Shown: one piece after another, positions 60,686 to 64,000 of the stretch
Layout: every line of letters starts with the position of its first letter
Numbering within the stretch: the stretch's first letter is position 1
From: Roseiconus lacunae
Lineage (GTDB): Bacteria > Planctomycetota > Planctomycetia > Pirellulales > Pirellulaceae
Direction: 5' to 3'
Assembly (NCBI RefSeq): GCF_008312935.1
Contig: NZ_VSZO01000001.1
Span: 806,001-870,000 of the forward strand
DNA length: 64,000 nucleotides
The notes under the pieces: generated by a model
What the model was told of the DNA's origin: nothing
Seen by the model: only the letters and a program-made list of their open reading frames with translations
Database searches by the model: none
Translations under genes and position numbers: made by a program

Positions 60686-62020
60686 TCAGCGTAACGACCG
60701 AAGGTCTCGTAGGTACTGCTCAAATTCACGCATCGCCGGTTGTCCTTGCCGAACAACACAGACAGCGGGTGGTGAAAAACTGATTTGCCCCTTGCCCCCA
60801 AAGGCTTCCCAAGTCTCAACCGCTACCGAAGTTTGAGCGGCCTGAAGAAAGTGGCTAGCGTCTCCGTTGATGACCGCAAACCCGATTGGGATTCGCTGCG
60901 TGGAAAGTGATTCTTCGGCTTCTACATCATGTTTCACGACTAGCTTCTTCCCCTCCTCAACCCAAGTGCAGCCGAATTGTAAAAGAATTAGATCCAAGGC
61001 GTCCTTTGCGGAAACATTCGTCAGTTGAGCACTCACGTAGACTCCTTCTGGGTCCAAGCCAATGCTCGAGAGCCCACTGGAAAACTCGATCGGGATTGAG
61101 ATTTGCTGACTGATCGATTTCAAGCAATCTTCAAGCAACATCTCCTTTCCCGTCACGGTGACACTACGCAAGTCCAACGGATGCTCGTAACGATGCGGCA
61201 CGGGATGTCGTTTGAATGATTTGATGATTTTCCGATGTACCGTGGGACTCTGTGTGATCACATACACCGGAACCAGCGGGCAAATCGTCCCACGCCCTCC
61301 CAACGCCTCCCAGCTATCAGGCTGAACTTCTGAGATGCGACTCATAACGCTCGTATAATCCATCCTCGGTGTCGGAAACCGATAAATCCATGTTTCATCG
61401 AATCGGTCCATCGAATCGGTCGAACTCACCACCAGGACGGTCTGCGTGTTGCACCAGAAACAATCGATCGCTTCCAACGATTCGTCAAGTTGATCCTGCA
61501 GGCTTTCGTGACCGGCTTTCAAAGTTACCGGCATCTCTTTGTGCAGACCAACACTCTCCAACCCTCGCTCGTCAATGAACACGGGAATGGATAACAATTC
61601 GTAGAGGTCGTTGAGCTTGATCTCGGCAGGCGGCAATGCAGGCCCTGCCAAGGCTTTCCTGATGGCGTCGGCAGTCGCATCCGGAGACACTTTTGTATCT
61701 TTCGGAGCACTTGATCGTTTCAGGTAGATCCGATCTTGCCCGCTCAACTTGCGAATCGGAACGGAGATCTTTCGTCCATCACTTGTCAGCAACTCGACCG
61801 ATTCATCGCCAATCGTTACAAGCGCCGCCTTCACCGAAAAACTCCCTGTAACATCTCGCCAGATACGTTCATTACCTTCCTGCCCATCGGCATCCATGGC
61901 GCCCCAATTCAAGAAGACGGCGGTGATCAACAATTGCATTATCAAGATCAAGCGAGCACCAATACGCCATCGCTCACATACTGCTCGTTCACACACTGAG
62001 GGAGTCAATTGCGCTGCCAT
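60686..62020 (-). CDS. Exported SHD1 protein with two secretin-like modules
   Basis: A 444-residue protein with AAGGAGAG six bases before the ATG at 62020. After a signal stretch (ARLILIMQLLITAVFLNWGA) comes an SHD1-like domain (residues about 52-103, VTGSFSVKAALVTIGDESVE, DGRKISVPIRKLSGQDRIYL). Residues about 135-270 and 285-442 are two modules alike: each has an STN-like beginning (LYELLSIPVFIDERGLESVG; ISQQISIPIEFSSGLSSIGL) and ends W-E-A-x-GG (SWEALGGRGTICPLVPVYVI at 236; TWEAFGGKGQISFSPPAVCV at 403) with a helix. These resemble the short N-domains of secretins. It is upstream of secretion-type genes, so a periplasmic scaffold role is possible. Confidence 0.75.
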   Translation of the reverse strand: MAAQLTPSVCERAVCERWRIGARLILIMQLLITAVFLNWGAMDADGQEGNERIWRDVTGSFSVKAALVTIGDESVELLTSDGRKISVPIRKLSGQDRIYLKRSSAPKDTKVSPDATADAIRKALAGPALPPAEIKLNDLYELLSIPVFIDERGLESVGLHKEMPVTLKAGHESLQDQLDESLEAIDCFWCNTQTVLVVSSTDSMDRFDETWIYRFPTPRMDYTSVMSRISEVQPDSWEALGGRGTICPLVPVYVITQSPTVHRKIIKSFKRHPVPHRYEHPLDLRSVTVTGKEMLLEDCLKSISQQISIPIEFSSGLSSIGLDPEGVYVSAQLTNVSAKDALDLILLQFGCTWVEEGKKLVVKHDVEAEESLSTQRIPIGFAVINGDASHFLQAAQTSVAVETWEAFGGKGQISFSPPAVCVVRQGQPAMREFEQYLRDLRSLR

Positions 62021-62107
62021 ACCTCTCTCCTTTCGCGAGTGTCTTCGATTCCAAGGCGTTGCTATTGTAAACCCGCGTCGGACAAGATTGCATAGCGACG
62101 GACGCTG

Positions 62108-62884
62108 TTAGCTGCCTTTCTTGACCAGCAACAGGTCGCCGTGAGGTATGACCCGGAAAAGCAGGGTGTCGGCGGTGAAGGCTTCTAAATTAAAGATCAC
62201 ACCGTCGACAGTGAAACTGCACTGCAGGCTCATTTCGTAAACGGGTGGCTGCGCAAGAACATTGCGGCCTTCCGAGCCCCGCGATGCCGGAAAATCCCCT
62301 GACTGTGAGATTACTTTCCGTTGTTCAAGAGCGGGTTTCATCGCGGCGAACTGAATCGACGGAATCGCCAGCCGTTGTTGGTCTGCGACTGATAACAAAG
62401 AAATTGACACCGACTTCCCCGATACATCCAACATCGCTGTCCCGCTATCCGGCGTACTAAGCACCAGACCTTTGATCGTGATCTTGGGCAACGCCGGCAA
62501 ACGGTTCGGCGAGGCTGGGCGCGCGGTCGACCGCCGTCCAGCATCGGACGATTTTGGTGTCGATCGTTCTGCCTGGGGCAAATATTCCAAAATGCGATTC
62601 GATGGTGCCGTGGGATCTCGGAACTCCGGTTGTTCAACATTCTGTTCGTTCGGCGGTGCAATCACCTGTCGCATCAATGCAAAAAAGTCGGCAGCCGTGG
62701 ATCGATCGGACGTGTCATGTGGCTCTTGCGATGAAGCGTTCTGGGGCATCGCCAATAACATCATCGCGAATGTGATTGGCACAAACAAATATCTGAGGGA
62801 GCATGTTGCGGATCTCCCCTCGATACCTTTTTCGTTCGTTGAAGTGCAACGACACATTTGTCGAAAGCTCGACTTCGATCGCAT
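62108..62884 (-). CDS. Exported GspC/PilP-like protein of the secretion cluster
   Basis: ATG at 62884 gives 258 residues with an internal hydrophobic segment (LRYLFVPITFAMMLLAMPQN), then a Pro/Ser/Arg-rich linker and a beta-rich C-terminal part: ITIKGLVLSTPDSGTAMLDV, VYEMSLQCSFTVDGVIFNLE and LLFRVIPHGDLLLVKKGS. The linker-plus-small-domain layout is like GspC or PilP inner-membrane pilotins of type II secretion or pilus systems, but similarity is weak. It lies 49 nt downstream of gspF. Confidence 0.6.
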   Translation of the reverse strand: MRSKSSFRQMCRCTSTNEKGIEGRSATCSLRYLFVPITFAMMLLAMPQNASSQEPHDTSDRSTAADFFALMRQVIAPPNEQNVEQPEFRDPTAPSNRILEYLPQAERSTPKSSDAGRRSTARPASPNRLPALPKITIKGLVLSTPDSGTAMLDVSGKSVSISLLSVADQQRLAIPSIQFAAMKPALEQRKVISQSGDFPASRGSEGRNVLAQPPVYEMSLQCSFTVDGVIFNLEAFTADTLLFRVIPHGDLLLVKKGS

Positions 62885-62933
62885 GACGACACGGCAAGAA
62901 AATGGTATTAAGACGATTGGATTTATCACTTGA

Positions 62934-64000
62934 TCAACCTCCGGCCGCAAACAAAGCCATAAAGAACGCAAGGTAGACATAACCAACGATTCCACCGACG
63001 ACCACAATCGTCAGTGGTTCGATCAATGCACTCAACTTCTTGATAGCGGCTTGTAATTGAGCTTCATGAAATTCGGTGACGCGGGCTAGGACTTCGTCAA
63101 GCTGCCCGGTGTTCTCACCTACCGCGACCATACTCGAAAGCATCGGCATATACCCATGCTTTTGTGCCAACGGGGGAGCCAACGCGCCGCCTTCCATAAC
63201 GACCTCACGTGCAACCGCAACGCGTGACGCGAGGTGGGTGTTTCCGTGCAACCCTTCGACGGTTCGCAACGCTTCCAACACTGTGATCCCGCTGCGCAGC
63301 ATTACACCAAGGGAACTAGCGAACGTGACGGTCCCGGCTAGACGGAGTACTTTTCCCATCACCGGGATACGCAGTAACCAGCGATCGACGATCACACGCG
63401 CCTTCGGTACTCGATACGTCAGCGTCATCGCGATGGTCACCGCCACCAATAGGATTGCCACTGTGATTCCGTTGGTTCGAATCCAGATCGATAAATTCAA
63501 CAACGACTGGGTGATCGCGGGCAGGCGACGTCCAATCGACGAGAGAAACTTTTCAAGTTCAGGAATCACGAACACGACCAGGTAGCCCGCGACGCCGATC
63601 GCAGCGATTCCGACAAATGCCGGATAAGCAACGGCGGTACGAACAGCCGACATGTTTTCACGCCGGGCAGCCATTTGTTCGGCAGCCCGTCGAAGCACGA
63701 TGTCTAGGTTTCCGGTTGTTTCGCCGACGCGGGCCAATTGAACGGCAATCAACGGAAAGCACTTGTGCCGCTGCATCGCTTCGGCCAACGAGTCTCCTTC
63801 TTGGATCTCCTCGGACACCTTTTGCAGGATCGTTCGCATCGATTGTGATGTGGTTTGCTCTGCCGCAGTGCCGAGTGCCTGTAAGATCCCCAATCCGCTT
63901 TCAAGCATCACGGCGACCTGTTCCAGCGCGACTTCGACCGTGATCGATCTTGCGGGCAAGCGATCGAGTGGATTGCGAAAGGGCAACAAATTCGCTGGTG
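62934..64000 (-). CDS. gspF: Type II secretion system / type IV pilus inner-membrane protein F (5' part beyond window)
   Basis: The frame is open at the right edge, so the protein start lies outside. About 350 residues are visible: LEQVAVMLESGLGILQALGT in the first domain, EEIQEGDSLAEAMQRHKCFP and GETTGNLDIVLRRAAEQMAA, a membrane helix (GIAAIGVAGYLVVFVIPELE), repeated second domain (FASSLGVMLRSGITVLEALR, GENTGQLDEVLARVTEFHEA) and two more helices at the end (LTIVVVGGIVGYVYLAFFMA). This is the GspF/PilC duplicated fold. It is a polytopic partner in prepilin assembly. Confidence 0.93.
   Translation of the reverse strand, partial: PANLLPFRNPLDRLPARSITVEVALEQVAVMLESGLGILQALGTAAEQTTSQSMRTILQKVSEEIQEGDSLAEAMQRHKCFPLIAVQLARVGETTGNLDIVLRRAAEQMAARRENMSAVRTAVAYPAFVGIAAIGVAGYLVVFVIPELEKFLSSIGRRLPAITQSLLNLSIWIRTNGITVAILLVAVTIAMTLTYRVPKARVIVDRWLLRIPVMGKVLRLAGTVTFASSLGVMLRSGITVLEALRTVEGLHGNTHLASRVAVAREVVMEGGALAPPLAQKHGYMPMLSSMVAVGENTGQLDEVLARVTEFHEAQLQAAIKKLSALIEPLTIVVVGGIVGYVYLAFFMALFAAGG

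Noticed and set aside
63401-63410. 10-nt match CCTTCGGTAC to the tRNA-Leu 3' end as a possible attachment site
   Set aside because: It lies inside gspF coding sequence and 10 nt is expected by chance; no longer match to the tRNA end was seen, and no integrase is present.
1-64000. CRISPR arrays, prophage, transposases
   Set aside because: No regularly spaced direct repeats, no cas, integrase, capsid or transposase motifs were seen on either strand.

Overview
The window looks like a chromosomal segment of a marine planctomycete of the Pirellulaceae (Rhodopirellula-like) group. This is inferred from family content: a CcoN-CcoO fused cbb3 oxidase, DUF1559 prepilin-like protein, SHD1-domain protein, DUF1573 protein, XylR/AraC regulator, carbohydrate esterase-xylanase, a metallophosphatase fused to a multihaem cytochrome, and GCTAACGCC-type hairpin repeats. 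No rRNA is present and the only RNA gene I see is one tRNA-Leu(CAA). No CRISPR array, transposase or phage gene was found.

Region 1-10.0 kb (minus strand) is one cbb3 oxidase and copper-handling operon, read in the order ccoNO (fused), ccoQ, ccoP, ccoG, fixH-like, safE-like, ccoI, ccoS, copA (cut by the window edge). Region 10.5-18.1 kb (plus) holds an LRR protein, an M24 peptidase, accB-accC, an undecaprenyl-phosphate sugar transferase and an O-antigen-ligase-like protein. Region 18.2-21.7 kb has a DUF1573 protein and a metallophosphatase-tetrahaem lipoprotein, followed by hairpins and a 174-178 bp MITE-like repeat. Region 22-28 kb has purQ, an arrestin-fold membrane protein coupled to a small AAA ATPase, a divergent WD40 protein, a PH-domain membrane protein and metF. 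Region 28-38 kb has a GntP permease, a glycosyltransferase-9, a MazG-like protein and a tightly overlapped four-gene ABC operon. Region 38-44.8 kb is a housekeeping block: aroF, tpiA, secG, yicC, gmk, rpoZ, coaC and a CBS/DRTGG type II pyrophosphatase. The tRNA-Leu with a strong terminator follows.

From about 45 kb the character changes to accessory genes, with spot GC counts well below the housekeeping block. It contains a second, inverted copy of the MITE-like repeat, a small secreted protein, a CE15-CBM-GH10 xylan-degrading fusion, and a minus-strand cluster: DgcN (DUF1611), DgcA-like enolase-superfamily epimerase, gamma-glutamyltransferase, a VOC protein and an M14-peptidase/esterase fusion. 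I read this cluster as possible scavenging of D-glutamate or murein peptides. It is divergent from a XylR-type AraC regulator. Two 36-bp composite inverted-repeat sites with the same architecture and spacing lie upstream of dgcN and of the DUF1559 gene, in the same orientation relative to each target. They suggest a small local regulon and are the most interesting signal I found. The window ends with a PhzF protein and a type II secretion/pilus-like set (a secretin-module protein, an exported GspC/PilP-like protein, and GspF cut by the edge).

Functions are assigned from motifs and family knowledge only; no database search was possible. Several starts are choices between alternatives, as stated per gene.
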